A stretch of DNA of 64,000 nt from Leucaena leucocephala (taxonomy: Eukaryota > Streptophyta > Magnoliopsida > Fabales > Fabaceae): assembly GCA_037074615.1 (NCBI GenBank), contig CM073534.1, positions 8,428,861-8,492,860 of the forward strand. The letters are read 5' to 3'. A program made the translations under genes and the position numbers. Positions 46,935-58,029 of this stretch are shown piece after piece (the stretch's first letter is position 1; each line of letters opens with the position of its first letter). The notes beneath the pieces were generated by a model, which worked only from the letters and a program-made list of their open reading frames with translations, had not been told where the DNA came from and did not search any database.

Positions 46935-48155
46935 GGCAAGAATATAGGTCTTTGTTGGATAGTTGACTTAGGTGCTTCTGATCATATGACTAATAATGTC
47001 TCATTGTTTTCCACCTATACCCTTGCCACATCCCGTCTCACTATAAAAATTACGGATGCTTCTGATTCTATGGTTGTTGGTAGTGGAACAATTAATGTCT
47101 CCACTACTCTCACACTTCATGATGTTTTGCATGTTCTAAAATTAAAATGTAATTTATTATCCGAGTCAATTAAATAAGCGGAAGCGATGTCATACTGATT
47201 TCTTTGCTACTTATTGTATACTTCAAGATCTGTTCACAGGGATGACGATTGGTGTTGCTAAGGAATTTGACAGACTTTATTACCTAAATTATTGTCATTA
47301 TCCAGCATCGTCTTTTTGTAATAAAGTGTCTCTCCCTAAAATTAGTGAAATGGAGCTATGGCATTAAGATTATGACATCACAGTTTTCATTACATGTGTA
47401 AGATGTTCCCATCCATTTGCAAAATTTACAATTCTGAATTTTATTGTGACTCATGTGAATTTGCCAAACGTAATCACACTTTGTTTCCTGGCACCTCCTA
47501 TCATCCCTCAAAACCTTTTTCTATTATCCACAGTGATTTGTGGGGTCCATCTTGTGTTTCTAACTGTACTCAATCAAAATGGTTCATGACTTTTATTGAT
47601 GATCATACTAGTGTCAGCTAGGTCTTCCTACTTAAGGATAAAACTGAAGTTTGCCAAAGTTTGCCAAATATTATTGATTTTTATCACATGGTCCATACCC
47701 AATTTAAGACCAAGATTCAATCTTGCTATACCGATAATGGTACTGAGTATTTTAATCATCCGCTATCCACCTTTCTTAAAGCAGATGGTATCACTCATAA
47801 GAGTTCCTTCCCACACAGCCCTTAACATAATAGGATTCCTAAACCCAAAAATAGACACATTCTAGAAACTGCTCGAGCTCTCCTATTTAGTAGTGCTATT
47901 CCTACCTTTTATTGGGATGATGCTATTTTCACTACTACCTTCCTAATCAACATAATGTCTTACAAACCCTTGTCCTTCCAAACACCCCTCTAAGTTCTAT
48001 ACCACCACTTTAACCTGCCATATCTTGAAAAGAACCTACCCTTACGAGTCTTTAGTTGTACTTCCTTTGTTCAGTTACACTATTCTCATAAACTCGACCT
48101 TAAGTCTATCAAAAGCATTTATCTAAGTCCTGCAGGACATCAGAAGGGGTATAAA
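46935..48155 (+). pseudogene. A2 protease and integrase remnant
   Basis: The protease site reads IVDLGASDHM (Asp kept, usual Ser changed to Leu). The HHCC region (about 47345-47490) has lost its first His box but retains YCDSCEFAKRNHTLF. In the integrase core HSDLWGPS and YTDNGTEYF are kept, but the Glu position reads Lys (PKPKNRH, about 47840), as in A1. The frame ends at 48155, where element B is inserted. Confidence 0.82.
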
Positions 48156-48325
48156 TGTATAGAGATATTAGAAATATTATGATATATGTAAATATCCTAT
48201 AATTAGTATATATGATAAGATATGATATTATTTTATTAGTATATAAGTTTATTTAGAATTCTCTATTGCAAGTATAAATATCCCTTTAGACTATCAATAA
48301 AATACAAGTATTATAAAAAATAACA
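48156..48325 (+). repeat. B 5' LTR
   Basis: 170 bases, TG..CA, similar to the C LTRs in the aaatatc.tataattagtata and tatcaataa.atacaagtat blocks. Confidence 0.88.
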
Positions 48326-48613
48326 TGGTATTAGAGCAGCTGTGGGAATTATTTTGAGTTTTCTTCGTTTGCTTAAACTTGTGCTTCTTTGTCAGCTTCA
48401 CATTGACACAACGCCCTTCTTTCCCCGACTCCAAGTTGTTGTAGGAACCATCACTTGGTTATGTTAGGATATACTGGACGATTTGATTGTTCATTAATTT
48501 TAGTGGCTCCTCATTTGTTAAGTGGCTCCTAGTGTAGTTACTTTTATTTCTGATTTGCTTGTCCTATTTATCCCTAGTGTGACGAATTTGTTCTTCTACT
48601 GATTTTATTTTTT

Positions 48614-49430
48614 ATGGCTGTGACCAAGACTATCGCAATTTTTGAGATGATTCCAGTAGTTACTAAGATTACTGAACACAAATTGATTTGGAGAAATTAT
48701 CTTGATTGGAGTAAATCTATTCGTATATATTTTTAAAGTATTGAGAAAGAAGATCACTTGACTGATGATCCCCCATAATAGAAAGATGCCTCTCGCAAGT
48801 TATGGTTAAGGGATGATGCACGACTTCTTTTACAAATTCGTAACTCTGTTGATAGTGAGATCATGCCTTCTATTACTCATTGTGAATTTGTTAAAGAACT
48901 AATAGACTACTTGGCACTTTTATACTCAGGTAAGAATAATATCTCTCAGATATACGAGGTTTACAGATCTTTTCATAACGCATAAATGCCAGATGACAAT
49001 CCCCTTATGGCTGTATTTATGGATTTTAAAGGAATATATGAAGAACTAACTGCTGTCATGCATATTTCTGATGAAAGGAAGGTCAATGTGCCTTACCGAG
49101 AGCAGATGGCTACCACGAGTTTTCTTACTGCATTTAAACCTCGATTTGCAGCTGCTCATTCTCAAATTTTATTTGGGGCTCAGCTCCCTTCTCTTGAAGA
49201 AGCTTTCTCTCACGTACTAAGAACATAACAAACCTCTTTACCGGCCTTTATTGAACCTACTAGTGCGTTTCTCAGTCGTAGTTAAATGGATAATCGTTGG
49301 CTACCTAATTGTCGTGGTTCTATACTAGGGGGCCCTAATCAAGGGTCAAGGGACGTGATATGTTACTACTATAAAGAACCGGGTCATACGAAACGTATGT
49401 GTTGTAAACTTCAAAACAAACAAAATTGAT
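48614..49430 (+). pseudogene. B gag remnant
   Basis: It starts MAVTKTIAIFEMIPVVTKIT, then LIWRNYLDWSKSIRIYF, and later 80 clean codons including MAVFMDFKGIYEELTAVM and KPRFAAAHSQILFGAQLPS, typical of UBN2-type copia gag. The knuckle at about 49357-49400 has Tyr for the second Cys (C-YY-Y-KEPG-H-TKRM-C). There are several stops. Confidence 0.82.
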
Positions 49431-49549
49431 AAACTCTGCACATGTCGCTACCACGACCAATGACACGGTTACCATTTCCACTACTGAATATGCTCGTTAA
49501 AGTATATCAATCTCCCTGTGAGTGCTAGTATTGCAACAGGTTATGAGGC

Positions 49550-50640
49550 TATTGCCTTTATCTCTTCTTCCTCCAAGTGGATCATAGACTCTAGTGCTAC
49601 TAATCATATGACAGGTAACCAATATCTCTTCTCCACTTATTAACTGTTGGGTCTTATTTTTTCCTGACCATTATTTGATATAGGATCTTTTGACAGAGAA
49701 GATTATTGTTAGAGGTTACAAATCTGGTGGTCATTACTTCCTTGATGATCAGGGGTCTCATGCGGTGGCTTGTACATATTGCATCACTCCTTTTGAAGAA
49801 CATTGTCATTTGGGTTATTTATCTTTATTGTCTTTAAAAAAAGTTTGTCCTTAGTTTCAGTATTTATCGTCATTAGATTTTGATTCTTGTCAGTTTGCTA
49901 AATATCATCGTCTTCCTTTAGTATCTTGAGTCAACAAACAAGCTTCATCTCCTTTTGAGTTAATACACTTTGATGTTTGGTGTCCGTGTCCAGTTGAGTC
50001 TAAAGCTGGTTTTAAGTATTTTGTTACATTTTGTTGATAATTATTCCCGTACTACTTAGTTATATTTAATAAAAAACCGTTTTAAGTTATTCTCTCATTT
50101 TTGTGCCTTTGCTGTTGAAATTAAAAATTAATTCAATTTGTCTATCCATATTTTGCGTAGTGATAATGATAAAGAATATTTTTCTAAATCATTTTACTCT
50201 TGTTTCAAAATGGCATTCTACATCAATCTTCTTGTGTGAATATACCAGCTCAGAATGGTGTTGCCTAAAGAAAAAATCGCCACTCATTAGAAGTAACCCG
50301 TGCCCTTTAATTTCAAATGCACATTTCAAAACCTTTTTAGGCAGATACGGTCTCAACTGCTTGCTTTCTCATTAATAGCATGCCTTCCTCTGTTTTTGAT
50401 AGTCACATTCCCCACACCACTTTCTTTCTTTCCAAACTTGTTTCCCATTAATCCTAATATTTTTAGATGTGTGTGCTTTATTCGAGATGTGCGTCCAACT
50501 GTCTCTAAATTAGACCATAAGTCCCTCAAATGTGTCTTCCTGGGCTATTCTCGTGTTCAAAAGGGTTATTGATATTTCTCTTCTACTCATAATCATTATC
50601 TAGTTTATGTAGATGTCACTTTTTAGGAATCTGTTGCATA
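49550..50640 (+). pseudogene. B protease and integrase remnant
   Basis: The protease motif reads KWIIDSSATNHMTG (Gly of DSG changed to Ser). In the integrase RSDNDKEYFS keeps the second Asp; the Glu codon has become a stop (NGVA-stop-RKNRH, about 50255). The KLDHKSLKCVFLGYSRVQKGY block at 50510-50572 marks the end of the integrase region. Confidence 0.82.
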
Positions 50641-51089
50641 TTTTACTTTTAGCATTTTAGCTTCTCATTCTCCACATACAGAGGAGGATACTCTTTTGGT
50701 ATATTATGTCACTTCCTGACCATCACAGGCCTCAGCTCTCGTACAGACACCTAGTCAACCACCTTTATCTTAGGTCTATACCAGATGTTTGAAGGAAAAC
50801 ATTACTACTCTTCTGCCAGATTATGCCCTGCCATTATCTATATCATCAGATCCTAGTCTTACTCACCCTAGCCTGACCCAATCCCTGAATCTGAGATGCC
50901 TCCTGTTCCAGATCCATATTCCTCCCTTGATTTGCCTATTGCCCTCTGTAAAGGTAAACATACTTGCATCTATCCTATTTGTTCTTTTGTTTCATATAAC
51001 CATATATCCTTTGCTTCTCGTGCCTTCGTTGCCTCTTTAGATACTATCTCAGTGCCTTAGTCCATTCCTAAGCATTATCCCACACGGGT

Positions 51090-51261
51090 TATTGTACTGC
51101 TATGGAAGAGAAGATGGTGCCCCTTAATTGTGTCGATACGTGGACCTTAGTGGATTTAGTTGCAGGAAAGAAAGCCATTGGGTGTAGATGGGTGTTGACT
51201 CCTAAAACTAAAGCTGATGACACTCTTGAACGGCTTAAGGCTCACCTTTTTCCTAAAGGCT
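51090..51261 (+). pseudogene. B reverse transcriptase, part before E3
   Basis: Frame AMEEKMVPLNCVDTWTLVDL followed by GKKAIGCRWVLTPKTKADDT, ending in the LKAHLFPKG block where E3 is inserted. Confidence 0.85.
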
Positions 51262-54200
51262 TGTCATATCCCCAATTTTGCGTACCTGATGTAATGGTAC
51301 AGTTTATATAAAACGGACATGAGATTTTTGGAATAAACTTTATCAGATTGATAAAGGAAAGAGAGGGATTATTGTCTAAGGAAAATATAGGGACCTAAAC
51401 GCAAAGTATAAACAAGATTTGGGCCAAAAATGGTAATTTTTAAAAGTTTAGGGACCTAAATATAAATATACAAAAAGTCAGGGACTTAAATATAATTATG
51501 AGAAAGTTGAACTAAAAAATGTTCAAAAATGACTGGAATCATATTAGACCCAAATTTTATCAGTAGATAGACAAAGTTATTATGATCAGTTTAAGGAGTA
51601 ACAGAATTTTAATTTGAGGTCCCGATTAATTGATATTAATTCCTGAAGTTAGAAGGAATTATTACAGTGTTTTTCAGATCTCAGAGTCAGATGAAACCTT
51701 ATAGTAAATTCCTATATTTAATATATGAATTTATAAAACTAACAGAGTCAGAAAAGGAGTCTTGTAGAATTCTTACAGGATTTTACTGTGAAATAAAATA
51801 TCCGATAAATAGAGTTAGGAGAGTTGTCTTGGGATTTGTGCCATTAAGGGCACAAAGGCAATGAGCCCATGCGAAGGCCCAAATGGTGCCATAATGAGCC
51901 CAGTAAGTTGACTGAATAGTTAAGTGGGCCAGAGTCCATAGCAGTCCAGGGAAAGTGGAAAATTACAAAAATACCCATGGATGCCCATATTGTACCAGTG
52001 ATAGATGGAAGGCATTTTAGTAATTCTGGACAGGCAAAAAATGTGTAATATGGTATAAATATGATTATTTAGAGTCAATATATACCCTGAGGCAGTACAA
52101 AGAGGGGTAAAATGACAATTATGCCCTTAGGGTTAATATAGTGCAAGAAAGGACACCAAGGGTATTTTGGTCATTTTCCAAGGAATGGATGACAGATAAA
52201 TACTCAGTCTAACAATGTCAATGGTATGAGGAACCTAGACATTGATTTCCAAGATAAAATACATATCCTGGAATATGATAAAATTAGGAACAGAAAACAA
52301 TCTGATTTTTGTGAAACTGCTCCAATCGGTACCAGACTGAACTAGAATTTTTTCTATCAGTATATTTCACTTTTTCCAGCCAAACATGCCCCTAAATGAT
52401 TTCATGCATGGCATCAAAAGGGGAGGCTTCTAGGGCAAGCTTGTGTAAGAATGAATATGGACTATTAGATCAAATAGTAATCAAATCAATCTTGACCATT
52501 TATTTGCACTCAAGCTCATCTATAAATACCCCCTATTCAGCTTGGTTCAGCATGCTTAGACAACCATAGGGAACCTCTTTTAAAATTTCCATTCAACTAA
52601 GAAAGAAGCACACAAAGTAAAGCAACAATCAAGATAATCATCTCCCTTGATCTTGAGCTTAATCCTAGTAAGTTAGCTCTTAGTTTTAAGGAGTTTTTGT
52701 GCCATATTTCTCTTATGGTTGCTGCTAGAAGTGCTGTCCAAATATGTTTATAATGAATTTTATGTTATGGATAATTTAGACAAGCTTAAACAAGCTAAAA
52801 TCAAGTGGTATAAGTTTGGGAATCCAGGTATACATGAAGTTAGGGTTTTGTATTCATTACTTACTGTACATGACACTATTCATATGTTAGAATTTTATGA
52901 TTTTGATGCTTCCAATGAGTTTAAAATGAAAAATTGTGTGGGGATAAAGTAGGGAAACAAGTATTGGAAGTATTAGAATCAAAATGTGAATTTTGGGAAA
53001 ACAAGAGCATGCACTTCAGCTTGGTACTATAGCATGTGACATGTTTTGATTTTGAAAATTCTAGTTTCATATTTGGATTCTACATGAAAAATTATATGTG
53101 GATAAATCATGAGAATTTATTTTAGAAAGGTGGAAGTATGAAACCTAAAATAGAGAAAGAATAGAAGTTAGTGAAAACCTAGTCTTGGTTTTGTGTTCAA
53201 GTTAACTTGTAACTTGATATTGCTTTTTAATGGATAGGTTTTGACGTTTGTAAAGGAAGGAAAGCATATCAAAAAGACATTGACAAGAATAGATAAGAGG
53301 TAACAAGAATACCTAACTATAGTTTCATGTTTGTTTAATTGCTTGCTTGCTTGTTGATTATGGTGTTTGGTTGAATTTGAGATTATGCCATCATATTGAT
53401 AATGAGATATGAATGATTGCAACTCCTTACAACTTATGTCAAGACAATATGCATGTTAGAGTTTTCTTATGTACCATTATGAAGTAGCTTCCATCTCATG
53501 ATAACATGTTAAGCATCCAATTAATCATGCATGACATTATAGTTTGTGTAACTTGCTATTGGGATTTTCATGAAATCTCATTCCTTCCATACGCATAACT
53601 ATGTTATAGGTACTGGATCTTCACAAAGAAAAAGGGTAAACATAGATGGATAAATTTGTATTATAAGTTATAGCACTTATATGGCACTAAGGAAGGATAT
53701 GATAGTATGCATGATGTATGATTATGTAAGTGTGCTATGAGGCTGACACTTTGTGACGATGATTATGATGCCTAAACCAACGACTTTGAATATGAAATTT
53801 GGCATGATAATACCTAAGATACAAAGAATTAAATGAACACCAAGAATGCTTCAAGTGGTTAAGTATTCGAATTGTGATGATTTTCTTAAATTGAGGTTAA
53901 AATCTGGAGTAGAGACAAAGTAAGCAATTGGAGGCAGTAACATTCTAATGTTAATTTCGTATAGTAAATGAATGATTTTTTTCATGAAATTTGGTGATCT
54001 TTAAGAGGACATCTAGAGATTTAAATCTATAGGTAACAATGTTCATTTGGACAATTAACGAAAGATAAATGAATTTTTGAAGTTAAGGTAAAGAAACTGA
54101 AACTTTCAGATTTTACCAAATGAACAGTATTTTTCAATGAAGAAACTGATTTTATTGAGAGAATGGAACCTCAGTTTTATATTTTTTCCTCAAATTTCAA

Positions 54201-54432
54201 TGAAAGAGCTTTCATTAGAAATTGGATCCAACCTACTTCAATTTTTTTACATTTAATTATGAATTTTCAAAATTGGGTACATGTTCTGGAATTACTAAAT
54301 GAACAGTAAAAGTGAACAGTACCCCCGATAGTAGTTCTTTTGAAAATGGATGTTTCTAAAGCAAAAGGCTATGTAATTGGCTCCAATGACTTATGAATGA
54401 GTATAATTGAGGTTGAAAGTAAGGATGTGAGA
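51262..54432 (+). mobile_element. E3: 3.17-kb gypsy-like solo LTR inside the RT of B
   Basis: Starts TGTCATATCCCCAATTTTGC and ends GAAAGTAAGGATGTGAGA. An exact AGGCT duplication flanks it (51257-51261 and 54433-54437). The RT reading resumes after it (GYT-KYGVDY then ETFSPVAKL). It is homologous to E2, including the U3 short repeats, the tgaggtcccgattaattgat block and the TATA box at 52521. No coding content. Confidence 0.88.
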
Positions 54433-55200
54433 AGGCTATACTTAAAAGTATGGTGTTGACTACTGAGACCTTTTCCCCTGTAGCCAAACTCTCCTCTGTT
54501 CTTCTCTTCATCTCTTTGGCTACTACTTATGATTGTGTTCTTAACTAGATATAAAAAATGTGTTCTTGCACGGTGATCTTGAAGAAGTGTACATGGAGCA
54601 ACCACACAATTGTTACTTAGGGGAGCGTGGTAAAGTATGTCATCTTAAGATATCTTTATACAGCTTGAAGCAAAGTCCTCAGGCATGGTTGTACAGATTT
54701 AGTACTGTTGTGAAGGATTTTGGCTTGTGCCAGAGTAAGGGTGAGTATTATGTATTCTATCAGAGAACAAGTGCTGGCATTATTCTACTAGTTGTGTAGT
54801 TGATGATATTGTGATTACGGGGATAATACCTCGGGGATCTCATCACTTAAGTCGTTCCTTAACTCCTATTTTCAGACAAAGGATCTGGGTTCATTAAAGT
54901 ACTTCTTAGGGATTGAAGTCATGAGGAATAAGAAGGGCATCCTATTGACTCAGAGAAAATATATCCTTGATTTGCTAAAAGAAACTAGAAAACTTGGAGC
55001 TATCCTAACTAGCTTTCCTATAGTTTACAATCCACTACTTGATGCTAATGGTAGTATACCATCTGAAAATTCCGTTGAAGCCACTAAAAGCAAACCGTTT
55101 AAGAACCTAGAGAGGTGCAGAAGATTGATTGGCAAATTGAATTATCTTACAGTAACACATCTTGATATCACTTATACAGTGAGTGTCCTTAACTAATTTA
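54433..55200 (+). pseudogene. B reverse transcriptase, part after E3
   Basis: Contains ETFSPVAKLSSVLLFISLAT, then DIKNVFLHGDLEEVYMEQP and KISLYSLKQSPQAWLYRFS. The catalytic box is broken: the tat-gtt of YVDD has lost one T (54795-54810), shifting the frame exactly at the Tyr codon. LGSLKYFLGIEVMRNKKGIL follows at about 54885. Confidence 0.87.
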
Positions 55201-55785
55201 TGGTCTTGCCAACTGACAGACAGTGAGAAGCCTTAGGACATGTGTTATATTACTTGAAGGGATCTCTAGGTCATGAGATATTGTACAAAAATCATGATCA
55301 TAAATATTGAGTGTTTTTGTGATGCTGATCATGGTAGATCAAAAGCTACAAGACGATTGACTACAGGATAATGTGGTTTTGTAGGAAGAAATTTGGTATC
55401 TTGGAGAAGCAAGAAACAAAATGCGATGTCAAGATTGAGTGCAGAAGCAGAATACAGAGCCATGGCACAATCAGTATGTGAGATAGTCTGGATATATCAG
55501 TTACTAAAGGAGGCTAGCCTTAAAATCTCGTTACCAGTAAAGCTGTGGTGTGATAATAAAGCGGCCATATATATAGCTTCTAATTAGGTATTCCATGAAC
55601 GCATGAAACATATTGAAATTGACTGTCATTTTACTCGAGATAAGCTCAAGGAAAACTGCATCTCTACAGGATATGTCAGATCCAGTGATCAACTGGGTGA
55701 TCTCCTCACTAAAGCTCTTAATGAAATTCGAGTTGAATATCTTTGTAACAAGTTGGACATGATTGACATCTATACTCCAACTTAA
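55201..55785 (+). pseudogene. B RNase H remnant
   Basis: CDADHGRSKATRRL, SRLSAEAEYRAMAQSVCEIV and LWCDNKAAIYIASN carry the three acidic motifs, all present. The tail is DLLTKALNEIRVEYL. A stop lies in TTG-stop-CGF and another after IASN. The polypurine tract (aacttaaggaggag) follows. Confidence 0.87.
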
Positions 55786-55790
55786 GGAGG

Positions 55791-55910
55791 AGTATAGAGA
55801 TATTAAAGATATTATGAGATATGTAAATATCCTATAATTAATATATATGATAAGATATATTAGTATATAGGTTTATCTAGAATTTTCTATTGTATGTATA
55901 AATATCCCTT
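55791..55910 (+). repeat. B truncated 3' LTR
   Basis: The first ~120 bases match the 5' LTR; the last ~50 bases of the LTR are absent. Confidence 0.75.
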
Positions 55911-57110
55911 CCCTTCTATGTCTCATATTCGGTTCAGGGGGAGAATTGGAGTAAACCTCAGATTATCCAAACAGACACTGAACCCATGAATCCTCAATAT
56001 GAACCTAATCGAATCTATATTCTTGAAAACACCACACATGATGAGCCAAGTAAGGAAAACATTAGTTTAGGGGAGACACCAACAGGTGGGGACAAGTCTA
56101 CACCCGCAAAAACATGGACATAATTGGTAATATACCATAAGTAACTGATACAACCCAAGAGTTTGAACCTGAAGCAGGTCTTGATCATGCAAATGAGGAG
56201 AAAAATGAGGACCTTGATCTTCCAATGGTAGGAAGAAAGCAACGAAGGGCCTGTACTAGACACCCCGTAGAAAGATTTGTCTCTTATCAGGCTTTATCAT
56301 CAAAATATTGTGCTTTTATGTCTTACCTTGATCAGATCAAGATACAAGAAAGCATAGAGGCCCTTGATAATCTTGAATGGAGAAAAGCAGTTATGGCAGA
56401 AATTGAGGCTTTAGAAAGTAACAAAATATGGGAAATAGTTGAGTTACCTAAAGGCAAGAAAGCAGTAGGCTGCAAATAGGTATTTACCCCAAAATATTAT
56501 GCTAATCGGACCCTTGATAAATATAAAGCAAGATTAGTGGCAAAGGGTTTCACTCAAATTTGTGGCATATACTACATTGAGACATTTACACCAGTGGCAA
56601 AACTCAACACTATCAAGGTTTTATTCTCTTTGGCTGCTAACCTAGATTGGTCGTTATACCAGATAGATGTCAAAAATACGTTCTTAAATAGGGAGTTAAA
56701 GGAAGAAGTGTACATGAAAATGCCTCATGGATTTCCTGAAAAAGAGGAAAACCAAGTGTGCAGACTGAAGAAATCACTGTATGGCTTAAAATAATTAACT
56801 CGAGCCTGGTTTGAGAGATTTACCGAAGTCCTTAAATCTCAAGATTATACACAGGGACAAAGTAACCATACACTATTCTTCAAACACTAAATAGGAAGAT
56901 TGTGATACTGGCAATATATGTTGATGATATTGTTCTTACAGCTGATAATTCTACAGAAATTGATAAGATCAAGAAGTATACTAGGTCTTTTAAAAGAAAC
57001 AGGTATGCTTAGCTACATACCGAGTAATACTCCTATACGAGCTAATAAAATAAGTGATGCTGAAGACCTAGAGAAAGATGTAGAATAAGGAGATAACAGT
57101 GCATGGTGGG
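55911..57110 (+). pseudogene. A2 reverse transcriptase remnant
   Basis: The linker (HPVERFVSYQALSSKYCAFM) is followed by the RT. A Trp codon has become TAG in VGCK-stop-VFTP (56477-56479). KLNTIKVLFSLAANLDWSLY and LKKSLYGLK are clear and the catalytic AIYVDDIVLTADN box is intact (about 56908-56948). About 110 bases present in A1 (the MKYFLVIEVARS region) are deleted after 56980. Confidence 0.85.
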
Positions 57111-57761
57111 TAAGCTAATCTACTTATCTCATACTCAACTAGATATTGTTTATGCTGTTAGTATAGTGAGCCAACATTCTCATGACCCAAACAAAAACAC
57201 TTAAACGAAGTTTACAGGATTCTCAGATATTTGTAGGGTTCTCCTAGGCTAGGCCTCTTGTTTAAAAAATCCAATAACAGAAACGTGGAGATGCTAACAG
57301 ATGCTGGCTGGGCAGAAAACTAAGATGATAGACGATCCACTTCAGGTTATGTTATGTTTGAGGAAATCTAGTCACTTGGCGTAGTAAAAAGCAGAGTGCG
57401 GTTGCTAGAAACATAGTTGAAGCTAAGTTTAGAGTAATAGCTCTGGGAATTTGTGAAGGTCTATGGGTGAAACGAATACTAGAAGAGTTGACGATGCCAA
57501 CAAAATTATCTATTATACTATATTCAGATAACATGGCAGCAATTAACATATCACATAATCCCACATGACAGAACAAAATATGTAGAGATAGATAGACATT
57601 TCATCAGAAAAAAATTGAAGCAAGGACAATCGAGCTCAAATATATCCTTTCAAGAGAACAGACGGCTGACGTACTTACGAAGGGATTGACCTTATATAAG
57701 TTTGAATATCTAGTTAGCAAGCTGGACATAATGAATATCTATGCTCCAACTTGAGGAGAAG
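57111..57761 (+). pseudogene. A2 RNase H remnant and polypurine tract
   Basis: VGKLIYLSHTQLDIVYAVS, then LTDAGWAEN, then RNase H with many stops and frame changes, ending at LDIMNIYAPT and the polypurine tract AACTTGAGGAGAAG next to the 3' LTR. Confidence 0.82.
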
Positions 57762-58029
57762 TGTTGAAGATATTGGAATTAAATCAAGTGATATTGGGAT
57801 TAAATGAAGAGAGATTATAGGGATTGAGAGGCAGAGATTATAGGAGATTATATTATGATTCCATTCCTTGATTCATTACCAAATATCCGTTGTAAATCCC
57901 ATCAATTTTAGGATCCTATGTGTATATATGTAACAGAATAGCAGTGTAATAAGTACAGAAGAAAAAAATGCATAACCTTTCTTTATCTCCCTGCAATATT
58001 CCTTACAGTAGTCGGTATGTCAACACACA
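57762..58029 (+). repeat. A2 3' LTR
   Basis: 268 bases, TGTTGAAGATATTGG to GTCAACACACA. It is ~20 bases longer than the 5' LTR because the gatattgg(g)attaaat start is tandemly duplicated. Confidence 0.9.

Larger units (their letters stand above)
48156..55910 (+). mobile_element. B: degraded Ty1/copia element nested in A2, 3' LTR truncated
   Basis: The 5' LTR is 48156-48325 (TGTATAGAGATATTAG..ATAACA), followed by the altered primer site TGGTATTAGAGC. gag, protease, integrase and RT follow, RT being split by solo LTR E3, then RNase H and a polypurine tract. The 3' LTR starts at about 55791 (AG for TG) but stops after ~120 bases at aaatatccctt (55910). A2 sequence then resumes, with ~60 bases of A2 missing relative to A1. 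I infer one deletion removed the LTR end, the right target site and some A2. It is the same family as C. Confidence 0.85.
45517..58029 (+). mobile_element. A2: degraded Ty1/copia element carrying nested element B
   Basis: LTRs 45517-45764 and 57762-58029; primer site TGGTATCAGAG next to the 5' LTR. gag, protease and the first part of integrase lie at 45.8-48.15 kb. The rest (polyprotein linker, RT, RNase H) resumes at about 55911 after nested element B. Flanks CTACT (45512-45516) and GTACG (58030-58034) are a decayed 5-bp duplication (3/5), and the interrupted array unit rejoins correctly (tactact + ttttcccatatat). A2 alone is about 4.7 kb. It is the same lineage as A1. Confidence 0.88.

Noticed and set aside
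52719..52952. 77-codon frame within E3 as a captured gene
   Set aside because: The matching place in E2 has no open frame although the DNA is homologous, so the frame is not conserved.
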